Under the pieces are notes generated by a model that did not search any database, was not told the DNA's origin, and was given only the letters and a program-made list of their open reading frames with translations. 64,000 nt of DNA. It comes from Dactylosporangium vinaceum. Lineage in GTDB: Bacteria > Actinomycetota > Actinomycetes > Mycobacteriales > Micromonosporaceae. Each line of letters starts with the position of its first letter. The stretch's first letter is position 1. The stretch lies in assembly GCF_019904175.1 (NCBI RefSeq), contig NZ_CP061913.1:4154001-4218000 (forward strand), written 5' to 3'. Positions 50,901 to 59,476 of the stretch are shown here, piece after piece. The position numbers were made by a program, and so were the translations under genes.

Positions 50901-53900
50901 CTCTTCGAGGCGCCGACCGTCGCCGGGCTCGCGGCGCGGCTGTCCGGCGCCGGCGCGGCCCGCATCGGGCTGCGACAGTGGCCGCGACCGGAGCGGATCC
51001 CGCTGTCGTTCGCGCAGCGGCGCCTGTGGTTCATCGACCGGCTCGAGGGGCCGAGCCCGCTGTACAACATGCCGGTGATCCTGCGCCTCACCGGGATCGA
51101 CGCCCGGGTGCTGAACCTGGCGTTGCGTGATGTCATCGGCCGGCACGAGGTGCTGCGGACCGTCGTCGAGGTGGTGGACGGGGAGCCGTACCAGCGGATC
51201 GTGCCGGTCGAGGACCTGGACTGGGCGCTGCGCCGCGGACCGGCCGACCCGGCGATGACGTTCGACCTGAGTGCCGAGCTGCCGATCCGGGCGTGGCTGT
51301 CCGACGACGACACGCTGGTGCTGGTGATCCACCACATCGCCGGGGACGGCTGGTCGATGGGCCCTCTCGCCCGTGACATCTCGACCGCGTATGCGGCCCG
51401 GCTGGAGGGCCGGGCCCCGGCCTGGGCGCCGCTGCCGGTGCAGTATGCGGACTACACGCTCTGGCAGCGGGAGCTGCTCGGCGACGGTCTGCTGGAGGAG
51501 CAGGTCGGTTTCTGGCGGGAGGCATTGGCGGGCGCCCCGGAGGAGTTGGTGTTGCCGGCGGATCGTGCGCGGCCGGCGGTGGCGTCGCATCAGGGTGTCG
51601 GGGTGCCGTTGGTGGTGGCGGCGGAGGTGCATGGGCGGTTGGTGGGGTTGGCGCGTGAGCACAGCGTGACGATGTTCATGGTGTTGCAGGCGTCGTTGGC
51701 GGTGTTGCTGTCGAAGCTGGGTGCGGGTGCGGACGTTCCGATCGGGATTGCGGTGGCGGGGCGGACGGATCAGGGTCTGGATGATCTTGTCGGGTTTTTC
51801 GTGAATACGTTGGTTGTCCGTACGGATTTGTCGGGTGATCCGCGGGTTGGTGAGTTGCTGCGGCGGGTTCGGCGGGTGAGTCTTGACGCGTTCGAGCATC
51901 AGGATGTGCCGTTCGAGCGGCTCGTGGAGGAGTTGGCGCCGGTGCGGTCGTTGGCGCGGCATCCGCTGTTCCAGGTGATGCTGGCCGTGCAGAACGCCGG
52001 CCGGGCGGCCCTGGACCTGCCCGGCGTCGAAGTCGCCGCCGCCGGGACCGGGCGGGGCACCGCGCCGTCGGTACCGGCGAAGTTCGACCTCGACGTCAGC
52101 GTCCGGGAAATGTTCGGCAGCGACGGGAGCCCGGCGGGGCTGCGCGGCGTCCTCGTCGGCGCCACCGACCTGTTCGACGAGGCCACCGTCCGCCGGCTCG
52201 CCGAATGGTGGGCCTATCTGCTGGCCGACCTCGCCGCCGATCCGGATCGCGCGGTGCACCGGCTCCGGCTCATGCCCGACGACTCCCTGCCCGCGCTGCT
52301 CTTGCCACACGACGCCACCCCTGCGCCGCGGCCGCCCGCGACCCTGCCCGAACTGTTCGCCGCCCACGTGTCGCGCACGCCTGACGCGCTCGCCGTCCTC
52401 GGCGACGGCGTGGTCGTCACCTACCGGCAGCTCGACGAGCGGGTCGCCGCGCTCGCTGCCCGGCTGCGCGCCGCGGGCGCCCGCCCCGAGACGATCGTCG
52501 GCGTCGTGCTCCCGCGCGGCCTCGACTGGGTCGTCGCCGTGCTGGCCGTGTCCCGCGCCGGCGCCGCGTACCTGCCGATCGACCCCGCCGTGCCCGCCGA
52601 CCGGCGGGCGTTCATGCTCGCCGACTCCGGCGTGCGGGCCGTCGTGGGCACCGCGGGCCCCGATTCGATCGTCGTGCACGACCCGGCCGAGGGCGCCGGC
52701 ACCGCCCACCCCACCGACGCGGGCGACGGCGGGGCGGGGCGGCTGGCGTACGTCATCTACACCTCCGGCTCGACCGGCCTGCCCAAGGGCGTCGGAGTCA
52801 CCCACGCCGGCCTGGGCAGCATGGTCGCCGGCTTCGGCAGCCACTTCCGCGTCGGGCCGGACAGCCGGGTGCTGCAGTTCGCCTCGGTCGGCTTCGACTC
52901 GGCCACCGCCGAGCTGGTGCTCGCGCTCGGCTCCGGCGCCGCGCTCGTGGTCGGCTCGGCCGAGACGCTCCAGGGCGGCGCCGGCGTGGCGGACCTGGCC
53001 GACCGCTTCGGCGTCACCCACGTCATCGTGCCGCCCGCCGTGCTGGCGGTACTCCAGCCCGGCCGGCTGGGGGTGCCGAACGTGGTCTGCGCCGGCGAGG
53101 CCCTGCTGCGGCCCGTGATCGAGGCGTGGGCGCCGCACTGCCGCCTCATCAACGGCTACGGCCCCACGGAGTCCACGGTGTGCACCACCCTGTCGCCGCC
53201 GCTGAGCCCCGGGGATGCGCCAGTGATCGGCCGGCCCATCGTCAACACCCGCGTGTACGTCCTGGACCGCTGGCTGTCCCCGGTGCCCCCCGGCGTGACC
53301 GGCGAGCTCTACATCGCCGGGGCGGGCCTGGCCCGGGGGTACGTCGGGCGCGCCGGACTCACGGCGGAGCGGTTCGTGGCCTGCCCGTTCGAGCCGAAGC
53401 AGCGGATGTACCGCACCGGCGACCTCGCCCGCTGGACCCCCGACGGGCAGCTGGCCTTCGCGGGCCGCACCGACGACCAGGTGAAGATCCGCGGCTTCCG
53501 CATCGAGCCCGGCGAGGTAGAGGCCGCCGCGGCCGCGTGCCCCGGCGTGGCCCAGGCCGCGGTGATCGTCCACACGGACGGTGCCGGCGAGTCGCGCCTG
53601 CACGCCTACGTGGTCCCGGCGCCCGGCGCCGGCGCCGCCGACCTGCCCGCCGCCGTGCACCGTCACCTGGCGCAGACCCTGCCGGACTACCTGATGCCCG
53701 CCGCGGTGGTGGCGCTCGACGCCCTGCCGCTCACGGTCAACGGCAAGCTCGACCGGGCGGCGCTGCCCGATCCCGGCGCCGCGCGGCCGGCCGGCCCGGG
53801 CGCCGTCACCGCGTTCGAGCAGGTCCTGTGCGCGGCGTTCGCCGAGGTGCTGGGCGTGCCCGAGGTCGGCCCGCAGGACGACTTCTTCGCCCTCGGCGGC

Positions 53901-54806
53901 CACTCGCTGCTGGCGGTGCGCCTGGTCGACCGGCTGGGCGAGCGCGGCGTGTCGGTGTCGCTGCGCAACCTGCTCACGGCGCCCACCGTCGCCGGGCTGA
54001 TGCGGCACATGAGCCTGTCGTCGGTCCGCGACGCGCTCGGCGTCCTGCTGCCGATCCGCACCGGCGGGGATCGGCCGCCGTGGTTCTGCCTGCCGCCGGG
54101 CGGCGGGCTCGGATGGGTGTACATGCCGCTGGCCCGGCACGTGCCGGCGGACACGCCGCTGTATGCGCTCCAGGCGCCGGGCCTGGACGGCGAGGCCCCG
54201 CTCAGCGCCTCGGTGGGGGAGATGGCGGCCGCGTTCGTCGCGCAGATCCGCGCGGTGCAGCCCGCCGGCCCGTACCACCTGCTCGGCTGGTCCTTCGGCG
54301 GCATACCGGCGCACGAGGTCGCGGTGCAGCTGCGCGCGGCCGGCGAGAAGGTGGCCGCACTCGTCATCATGGACGCCTACCCATCCGGCGGCGAGCCCGT
54401 CGACCCGGCCGAGCTGGAGTTCCGCCCGGCCCGCCCGGGCGGCCAGGGCAAACCGGCCGGCGGCGACGAGTTCGACCGGCTCGTGGAGCGGGTGCGCCGC
54501 GAGGCCGGCACCACGCTCGGCTCCTTCACCGACGACGAGCTGCGGCTGCTGGCCCGCGCCTACCAGAACAACGCGGCCATCGGTACCGCACACCAGCCCG
54601 GCGAGCTCGACGCTCCAGCGTTGCTCCTGGTGGCCGCGCTCGACCGACCCGAGGACGAGCCGACCGCGGCGCGATGGGACCCCTACGTGCGTGGCGGCGT
54701 GACCGCGGTCCGGCTGCCGTGCGCCCACTCGGACATGGTGCGCCCGGAGCGCCTCGGCCAGGTCTGGTCGGCGATCGAGGCTTGGACGTCGTCGCGCCCG
54801 ACGTGA
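41946..54806 (+). CDS. Terminal four-module NRPS with thioesterase (4286 aa)
   Basis: This is the last synthetase: C-A-T, C-(degenerate A)-T, C-A-T, C-A-T-TE. Approximate residues are C1 1-440, A1 452-915, T1 930-1000, C2 1002-1485 (dual E/C-like), remnant A2 1495-1898, T2 1915-1981, C3 2000-2435, A3 2445-2915, T3 2933-3000, C4 3017-3462, A4 3468-3938, T4 3956-4020, TE 4036-4282. The start is the ATG overlapping the previous TGA. Predicted residues are D-Ser, none, Asp, unassigned. The A domain of the second module has lost its nucleotide-binding, pocket and catalytic-lysine motifs, while its carrier keeps GGHSL. The C-terminal type I thioesterase has GWSFGG with Ser4116, a candidate Asp4143 and His4261, and would release the peptide, probably by cyclization. 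It is the last gene of the NRPS operon. Confidence 0.97.
43278..44396 (+). repeat. 1119-bp perfect direct repeat, copy 2 (M15 Ser A domain)
   Basis: This is the partner of 40234-41352. Identity breaks at both ends with single-base differences and then falls to ordinary paralogue level, indicating recent duplication or gene conversion. Confidence 0.95.
44931..47910 (+). other. NRPS module M16: dual E/C-like C domain, dead A domain, intact carrier
   Basis: The C domain (about 44950-46400) is the third dual E/C-like copy, with HHLVQDHVG. The A region (about 46430-47640) is a remnant. The YTSGSTG loop is missing through an in-frame loss of roughly 90-100 residues. The substrate-binding Asp235 position aligns with Pro (46794-46796). 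YGPTE is replaced by WYAPA. The A8 RGFRIEP segment reads HGLRVGT. The A10 lysine is Thr (DGTLD, 47613-47615). A7 YRTGDL survives. The carrier keeps GGHSL, so the module can accept a residue only from elsewhere, or is skipped. Confidence 0.88.
47911..50960 (+). other. NRPS module M17: aspartate
   Basis: The module is C(LCL)-A-T. The A4 core reads VDLGYT as in M6, and the pocket D-L-T-K-I-G-H-I-G again indicates aspartate. A10 is SGKLD. This C domain would receive whatever M16 holds, or accept directly from M15 if M16 is skipped. Confidence 0.82.
48548..48955 (+). repeat. 408-bp perfect repeat, copy 1 (M17 C domain)
   Basis: This copy is identical to 51602-52009 (offset 3054). It encodes the C-terminal half of the C domain and has TTG- and GGT-rich codon use unlike its flanks. 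Confidence 0.94.
50961..54020 (+). other. NRPS module M18: last residue, substrate not assigned
   Basis: The module is C(LCL)-A-T. The pocket reads D-S-A-I-V-A-G-V-C, related in shape to M11 (shared V-A-x-V-C and VVCAGEAL), which may indicate a hydrophobic or aromatic residue; no specific substrate is claimed. The final carrier has the VDRLGERGVSVS form, like those preceding dual E/C domains, but is followed by the thioesterase. Confidence 0.75.
51602..52009 (+). repeat. 408-bp perfect repeat, copy 2 (M18 C domain)
   Basis: This is the partner of 48548-48955, at the same place in the next module's C domain. Confidence 0.94.
54021..54803 (+). other. Type I thioesterase domain
   Basis: This is an alpha/beta-hydrolase domain at the C terminus of the last NRPS. 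It has the oxyanion-side LPPGGG start, the nucleophile elbow GWSFGG (Ser codon 54291-54293), an Asp in VIMDAYP and a His in CAHSDM (54726-54728). Such domains release the finished peptide by hydrolysis or macrocyclization. Candidate internal nucleophiles are Thr (M12), Ser (M14, M15) or a beta-hydroxylated Asn/Asp; the choice is not visible in the sequence. Confidence 0.92.
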
Positions 54807-54900
54807 CGCCGGTGCTCTGCTGCGTCCTGCGGCGGCGCCTCGCGCCCGCCGGCCGCGGCGCTGAAGCCGGGCGGTGCGGTGCGGTGGTGAGGCAGTGCGC

Positions 54901-55545
54901 TCAGTCGGACTTCGGCTCGCGGGTGCCGGCGTAGGTCGCCACCACCAGGCCGGCCACCAGGACCACCGCGGCGCACACCGCGGCACCCAGGTCGTGGGCC
55001 GGACGAGCTGGCCACAGCAGCGGCGTCGTCCACGCCGCGTTCAGGGCCTGCTGGGCCACGATCAGGAACGCCAGAGGGCCCGTCCAGCAGAACGACGCGC
55101 CGAACAGCGTCGCGCACAGCAGTGCGAGGCCGATCAGGCCGGCGGTGTCCCGCAGCACCGCCCAGTTGCCCAGCGGCAGCGCCGTGCCCGTCGCACCGGC
55201 CAGCAGCAGGCCGACCGCGGCCGCGCCGGTCACCAGGATCGCCGCGCCGCGCAGGTAGACGACCCGGCGGCCGGTGATGCGCTCGGGCTCGCCGAACGGG
55301 CTGCGCGTCGTCGTGGCGAGGACGACCGCGGCCAGCGCCTCGATGGTCAGCGGGACCAGGCGCGAGGCCAGGCCGCTCGACGGTATGAACCGCAGCTGCT
55401 CGGCCAGGCGCAGGCCGACGCCGCAAGCCACGAAGGCCAGCAGCGCCGCCGGCACGCGGCGGCTGATCAGGTGCAGCACGAGCAGCCGCGGTCGGGCGAC
55501 CGCGAGGGCGCCCCCGTCCGGGGCGGTCGACACGTTGCTGTTCAT
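54901..55545 (-). CDS. Membrane protein, probable ABC transporter permease subunit (214 aa)
   Basis: This 214-aa protein is rich in hydrophobic segments, about six helices (near residues 25-44, 60-80, 97-116, 122-145, 150-170 and 185-206), with no recognisable enzyme motif. It is the last gene of the - strand operon. Its ATG overlaps the stop of the upstream permease gene (ATGA), which fixes the start; longer in-frame readings upstream only shadow that gene. Position directly after an ABC ATPase and a larger membrane protein suggests it is a second membrane subunit of the same exporter. It ends 94 bp from the convergent NRPS stop. The function is inferred from context only. Confidence 0.85.
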   Translation of the reverse strand: MNSNVSTAPDGGALAVARPRLLVLHLISRRVPAALLAFVACGVGLRLAEQLRFIPSSGLASRLVPLTIEALAAVVLATTTRSPFGEPERITGRRVVYLRGAAILVTGAAAVGLLLAGATGTALPLGNWAVLRDTAGLIGLALLCATLFGASFCWTGPLAFLIVAQQALNAAWTTPLLWPARPAHDLGAAVCAAVVLVAGLVVATYAGTREPKSD

Positions 55546-57029
55546 GGCAGCTGCTCCAGGTTGATCCGGCCCGCCCGCAGCGCCGGCAGATGCTCCGCGA
55601 GCCAGTCGTGGCGGACGTCGGCGGGCAGCCCGGCCAGGCGCTTGCCGGCCTCGTACGCGGCCGAGCCCGGGCGGGGCGCGCCCACCTCGCTGACCATGCA
55701 GGCGCCGCTGCAGGGCGTCTGCGGCGTGCCGGAGGCCAGCAGCAGGCCCTCGAGGACCGCGGACTGCGCCTCGTCGGGGCGGCCCTGGCCGGTGCCGACG
55801 ACGGCAGCCACCAGCGGCGGCGCGAACGCCCGCCGGAAGATGTCGGTCAGTTCGGCCGTGGTGTAGGCGCGGCCGGTGTCGGCGGGGATCGCCTCGGCGA
55901 GGTCGACAGTCGCGACGGGGGGCTGCCCGGACAGGTGCACGGGCGTGCCGCCGGCGTAGCCGGACGGGCCCTGCTCGATGCGGGCCGGCGCGCCGGGCAG
56001 CCCGGCCAGCTCGCGCAGGATCGGCTCGAACGCGGCCTGCGTGGCCGGCAGGTATTCCCGGAAGGCCGGGTGCACGCACACGGGCGTGGCCGACGTCGTG
56101 CAGGCGGGCGTGTAGGCGATGGTCCGGTCGTCGGCGGCGTTGTGCAGCGCGGGGACGGCGACCAGGCCAGTCGCCTGCTGCCGGCCGGTGCCGGCCAGGG
56201 CGACGCCGGTGCCCGTGAGGGCGAGCCCGAGCGCGATCAGCCCGGCGAAGACCCGCCGGGCGGCCGGCCCCGCGGCGCCCGGCGGCAGGCCGAGCGCCGC
56301 GAGCGCGGCCAGGCCCAGCCCAGCCAGGGCCATGATCTGGCAGATGGACAGGTCGGGCAGGTAGGGGCCGAAGACCGCGACGTCGGCCGACGGGGTGCTG
56401 CCGGGCAACGCGTTGAGCGGCACGATCAGCAGGTAGGGGCTCGATGACTGCGACGCGCCGCGGAATCCGGCCTCGAGCAGCAGTAGCGCCAGGATGGCCG
56501 CGATCGGGGTGGTGAAGCGGCCGGAGAAGAACGCACCGGCCGCGAAGGCCAGGGCGGTGAACGCCGGCAGGCTGCACAGGCCCACGATGGCCGGCCACCA
56601 CGCCGGGCCGCCCGGCGCGTGCTGAGCGGCGGTGCGGCCGTAGAGGATGCCGACACCGATCACGTAGGCCAGCACGCCCCAGCCCGTGGTCGCCGTCCAG
56701 GCGGCGCACTGCGCGATCCACCGGGGCCGGGAGGTGGCCGTGATCAGCTCGCCCGTGCCGCGCCGCCCGTCGCGGGAGCCGACCCATGCCGCGACGCCGG
56801 CCAGCAGCGGCACGAAGTCGAGCAGGATGTGCTTCTGCATGACGATGCCGCGCAGCGCCCAGTACGGCGGGGTCGCCATGACCGCCCGGTAGGCGTCGAA
56901 CCAGAACAGCAGGGCCAGCAGCGGCAGCAGGAGCAGCACGACGTTGCGGCGCGCTTCCAGCCGCACCAGACGGGCGGCGTTGACCGCCGGGCTGGTCCGG
57001 GCCGCCGGCGGTGTGGTGGTCAGGGTCAT
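55542..57029 (-). CDS. ABC-2-like transporter permease with large extracytoplasmic domain (495 aa)
   Basis: The N-terminal 280 residues hold about seven hydrophobic helices, beginning with the run near residues 29-47. The C-terminal roughly 210 residues are soluble and probably outside the membrane, with two Cys (ACTTSATPVC) that could pair. The layout resembles ABC-2 type permeases of actinobacterial drug or antibiotic exporters. The gene overlaps the ATPase gene upstream and the small membrane protein gene downstream by ATGA junctions, so the three products are made together. The likely role is export of, or self-protection against, the peptide made by the neighbouring NRPS. The family assignment is from topology and context, and the substrate is unknown. 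Confidence 0.85.
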   Translation of the reverse strand: MTLTTTPPAARTSPAVNAARLVRLEARRNVVLLLLPLLALLFWFDAYRAVMATPPYWALRGIVMQKHILLDFVPLLAGVAAWVGSRDGRRGTGELITATSRPRWIAQCAAWTATTGWGVLAYVIGVGILYGRTAAQHAPGGPAWWPAIVGLCSLPAFTALAFAAGAFFSGRFTTPIAAILALLLLEAGFRGASQSSSPYLLIVPLNALPGSTPSADVAVFGPYLPDLSICQIMALAGLGLAALAALGLPPGAAGPAARRVFAGLIALGLALTGTGVALAGTGRQQATGLVAVPALHNAADDRTIAYTPACTTSATPVCVHPAFREYLPATQAAFEPILRELAGLPGAPARIEQGPSGYAGGTPVHLSGQPPVATVDLAEAIPADTGRAYTTAELTDIFRRAFAPPLVAAVVGTGQGRPDEAQSAVLEGLLLASGTPQTPCSGACMVSEVGAPRPGSAAYEAGKRLAGLPADVRHDWLAEHLPALRAGRINLEQLP

Positions 57030-57769
57030 GCCCGGGCCTCGGCCAGGACCGACGTGTAGCCGCGCTCCATGGCCGCGTCGCCGACGCCGCCGGCCGCGCC
57101 GCGGGCGGCCAGGTCGGCCGGGGTGCCCCGGTAGATGATCTTCCCGCGGTCCATCAGCGCGACCTCGCCGCAGGCGGCCGCCACGTCCTCGACCAGGTGA
57201 GTGCTGACCAGCACGGTGGCCGTCTGGCCGAGCGAGCGTATGAGCTCGCGCGACTGGATGCGCTGCTCCGGGTCGAGCCCGGCGGTCGGCTCGTCCAGCA
57301 GCACCAGCTCCGGGTCGTTGACGATCGCCTGGGCGATGCCGACCCGGCGCAGCATGCCACCGGACAGCGTGCGCAGCTTGGACCGGGCACGGTCGCCGAG
57401 GTCGACCCGCTCGACCGCCCGGGCCACCGCCGCCGGCACCTGCGCCGCCGGCACCTCCTTGAGCAGGGCGAAGTACTCGACGAACTCCAGCACCGTGAAG
57501 CCGGGGTAGTAGCCGAGATTCTGCGGCAGATAGCCCAGCCGGCGGCGGATCTCGCGGCGCTGCGCGTAGGAGCGCGGATCACGCTCCAGCAGCCGCACGG
57601 TGCCGGACGTCGGGTGCAGCACCGTGGCGAGCGTCCGCAGCAGCGAGGTCTTGCCCGCCCCGTTCGGCCCGAGCAGCCCGAAGACCCCGACGCCGACGTG
57701 CAGGTCGACTCCGGCGACGGCCTGGGCGCGGCCGAAGCGCAGGGTCAGGCCCGTGATCTCGACATTCAT
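57026..57769 (-). CDS. ABC transporter ATP-binding protein (247 aa)
   Basis: This is an ATPase subunit of the CcmA/drug-exporter type. It has Walker A GPNGAGKTS (residues 34-42), Q-loop LPQN near 81-84, signature LSGGM (135-139), Walker B LVLLDEP (155-161) and the switch His191. The start is the ATG giving MNVEITGL, preceded by a GGAGGA ribosome-binding site. An extension in the same frame upstream has no domain sense. The gene overlaps the 495-aa permease gene. It should power that permease pair at the cytoplasmic membrane. The absence of any fused membrane domain fits the separate membrane subunits that follow. Confidence 0.95.
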   Translation of the reverse strand: MNVEITGLTLRFGRAQAVAGVDLHVGVGVFGLLGPNGAGKTSLLRTLATVLHPTSGTVRLLERDPRSYAQRREIRRRLGYLPQNLGYYPGFTVLEFVEYFALLKEVPAAQVPAAVARAVERVDLGDRARSKLRTLSGGMLRRVGIAQAIVNDPELVLLDEPTAGLDPEQRIQSRELIRSLGQTATVLVSTHLVEDVAAACGEVALMDRGKIIYRGTPADLAARGAAGGVGDAAMERGYTSVLAEARA

Positions 57770-57785
57770 GCGGTTCCTCCGGGGG

Positions 57786-58484
57786 TCAAAGCGTTCTGCG
57801 CGCGGGCCACGTCGCGTACCACACGACGCCGCAGCAGGCGGCAGCGAAGGCGAGGTAGGGCACGACGAGCGTCGAGTCCGCGACCGCGGTGCCGAGCCGC
57901 CCGGTGGCGCCGTGGCTGCCGAGAACCATGATCGTCCAGCCGGCCAGGCCGGCGGCGACGCCGACGTTTGCCGAGCGGGCAAGCGTCGCACCGGCGAGCG
58001 CGAGGGCGGAGACGGCGGTCATCGGCACCAGCCAGCCGAACGTGATCGAGGCGGCCATCCCGGACGCCGCCGACGCGGCGGCGCCGAGCGCGGCATTGAC
58101 GGCGAACACGGCCAGCGCCCGCACCAGCAGCACCATGCGGTCGCTGATCGCGGTGCTGCGGGTCAGCTCCCAGGCGGGGTCGATGCCGGGCCCGTACGCG
58201 TAGGCGATGCCCGAGGCCGCCACGGCCGGCGCGACAAGCGCAACGAGGGGCTGGTTGGTGCCGAGCGTCGCCGCGGCGCCGGCGCCGAGCACGACCACCG
58301 TGGCGGCCAGCCACGGCACCAGGAGTGACGGGGTGGTCAGTAGCGCGCGGGCGAGGCCGGGGGAGCGCAGCAGCCGGGCGGCGCCGCGCTCCAGCGGGCC
58401 CGGGTGCCGGCGCCAGACCTCCGAGGCCACGTTCGTCCAGACCCGGTCGAGGTTGACGCCGGGCGGGATCTCGGTGTCGCTCAT
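57786..58484 (-). CDS. Six-helix membrane protein, candidate anti-sigma factor (232 aa)
   Basis: About 64 N-terminal residues are hydrophilic and predicted cytoplasmic. Six hydrophobic helices follow, the last ending in YATWPARRTL. The gene starts inside the stop of the ECF sigma factor gene (ATGA) and precedes the ABC ATPase gene by 16 bp. ECF sigma genes are commonly followed by a membrane anti-sigma gene, and the sigma MibX / anti-sigma MibW pair of the microbisporicin lantibiotic cluster has this layout. On that basis it may hold the sigma factor at the membrane. It lacks a zinc-finger anti-sigma motif (HxxxCxxC). The alternative is simply a third membrane subunit of the exporter. Confidence 0.85.
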   Translation of the reverse strand: MSDTEIPPGVNLDRVWTNVASEVWRRHPGPLERGAARLLRSPGLARALLTTPSLLVPWLAATVVVLGAGAAATLGTNQPLVALVAPAVAASGIAYAYGPGIDPAWELTRSTAISDRMVLLVRALAVFAVNAALGAAASAASGMAASITFGWLVPMTAVSALALAGATLARSANVGVAAGLAGWTIMVLGSHGATGRLGTAVADSTLVVPYLAFAAACCGVVWYATWPARRTL

Positions 58485-59035
58485 GATCCTCCGTTCGCCG
58501 TCGAGGCGCGCCGGCCCAACGCGGCCTGCAGCAGTCGGCGGGCCCGGTGCGCGCGGCTCTTGATGGTGCCCTCGGGCACGCCCATCAGCTCGGCCACGGC
58601 CGAGACGGATCGGTCCTCGACGTACAGCAGGCGCCAGACCTCGCGCTCGGGCGCCCCGGCCGGCCCCAGCGCCTCGACCGCGGCGGCCAGGTCGACCCGC
58701 CAGACGACCGCGTCGCTGGGATCGTCGACCTCGACCGGCTCGGCCGACGCGATCCGGCCCAGCAACTCCGCGGCGCGGCCGCTCTGGCGCAGCCAGAGGG
58801 CGGCCTGCCGGCGCGCGATGCCCCACAGCCAGCCGGCGCCGATGCCGCGCGGCTCATAGCCACCGGCGCCCCGCCACACGGCGAGGAATGTCTCCTGCAG
58901 CACGTCCTCGACGTCGGAGACGGGCAGCGTCGATCGCAACCGGGCGCTCAGCCACGGCGCGTGCCGGAAGAACAGCTCCCGCAGCGCCGTGTCGTCGCCG
59001 GCGGCGACACGACAGATCAGCTCGTCATCCTCCAT
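58481..59035 (-). CDS. ECF-type RNA polymerase sigma factor (184 aa)
   Basis: The protein has the size and two-domain layout of ECF sigma factors. Region 2 (about residues 15-80) includes DVEDVLQETFLAVWR, and region 4 (about 120-170) includes a helix-turn-helix with AVAELMGVPEGTIKSRAHRAR. Start choice: ATG at 59035, with a GTG codon immediately before it (59038) as an alternative; an AGGGA sequence lies just upstream. It is the first gene of a five-gene operon with a membrane protein and ABC exporter genes, so it probably controls that operon and perhaps the peptide genes, responding to envelope stress or to the product. No target promoter could be assigned with confidence. Confidence 0.94.
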   Translation of the reverse strand: MEDDELICRVAAGDDTALRELFFRHAPWLSARLRSTLPVSDVEDVLQETFLAVWRGAGGYEPRGIGAGWLWGIARRQAALWLRQSGRAAELLGRIASAEPVEVDDPSDAVVWRVDLAAAVEALGPAGAPEREVWRLLYVEDRSVSAVAELMGVPEGTIKSRAHRARRLLQAALGRRASTANGGS

Positions 59036-59197
59036 CACAGTCCCTATTGCGCTCGGACGCCGGTCGGTTCACGGTGGACGGCAGAAAACCTGCCTGGGAG
59101 CAGCATTACTCTACCGGCCAGGCGGCCCGCCTGGGCGGCGCGATGCCCGGAGCCGGACAATTCGGGCGCCGTGCGCCCGCCTGAGGGGGACGGGCTC

Positions 59198-59443
59198 GTG
59201 AACGCTCGACAGGCCGGAGACATTGCCGGCGTCGTGGACGGCGTGGTGGCTGTATCGGTGAACCCGGACGCGAGCCTCTGCCTGCGGGTCGGCCTCGGCC
59301 GCGACGATCGCCGGCCGGACCTGCGCATCGAGATCATCATCGCCGCCGAGGATGCCGCAGCGCTGTTCGGCGCGGCCGGCCCGCCCTCGGCGACGCAGTC
59401 GAACTGCCTGGTCGGCCTCCAGCTCGGCAGCACGGGCGTTTGA
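59198..59443 (+). CDS. Possible small protein, unknown (81 aa)
   Basis: A GTG start is preceded by a strong ribosome-binding site (GAGGGGGA, 59183-59190) at good spacing. The 81-aa product is acidic, with alternating hydrophobic stretches (VVAVSVNPDASLCLRV, LRIEIIIAAEDA) and one Cys pair separated widely. I recognise no family. It lies alone on the + strand between the divergent sigma operon and the convergent ABC exporter gene, filling a gap that otherwise has no gene. The peptide reads as a sensible small soluble protein, but a chance frame in GC-rich DNA is not excluded. Confidence 0.5.
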   Translation: MNARQAGDIAGVVDGVVAVSVNPDASLCLRVGLGRDDRRPDLRIEIIIAAEDAAALFGAAGPPSATQSNCLVGLQLGSTGV

Positions 59444-59476
59444 CTGCGGTCGGCGCGGCGGTCGAACGCCTGCGGC

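Noticed and set aside
54807..54900. Terminator between the convergent NRPS and transporter genes
   Set aside because: Only weak, imperfect stems such as GCGCC/GGCGC with long loops were found; nothing comparable to the hairpin at 62635-62662.
59039..59197. ECF-type promoter before the sigma gene (a GAACC-like box on the - strand) and a small GGCAG/CTGCC stem
   Set aside because: The boxes are short and expected by chance in GC-rich DNA; no paired -10 element was convincing.
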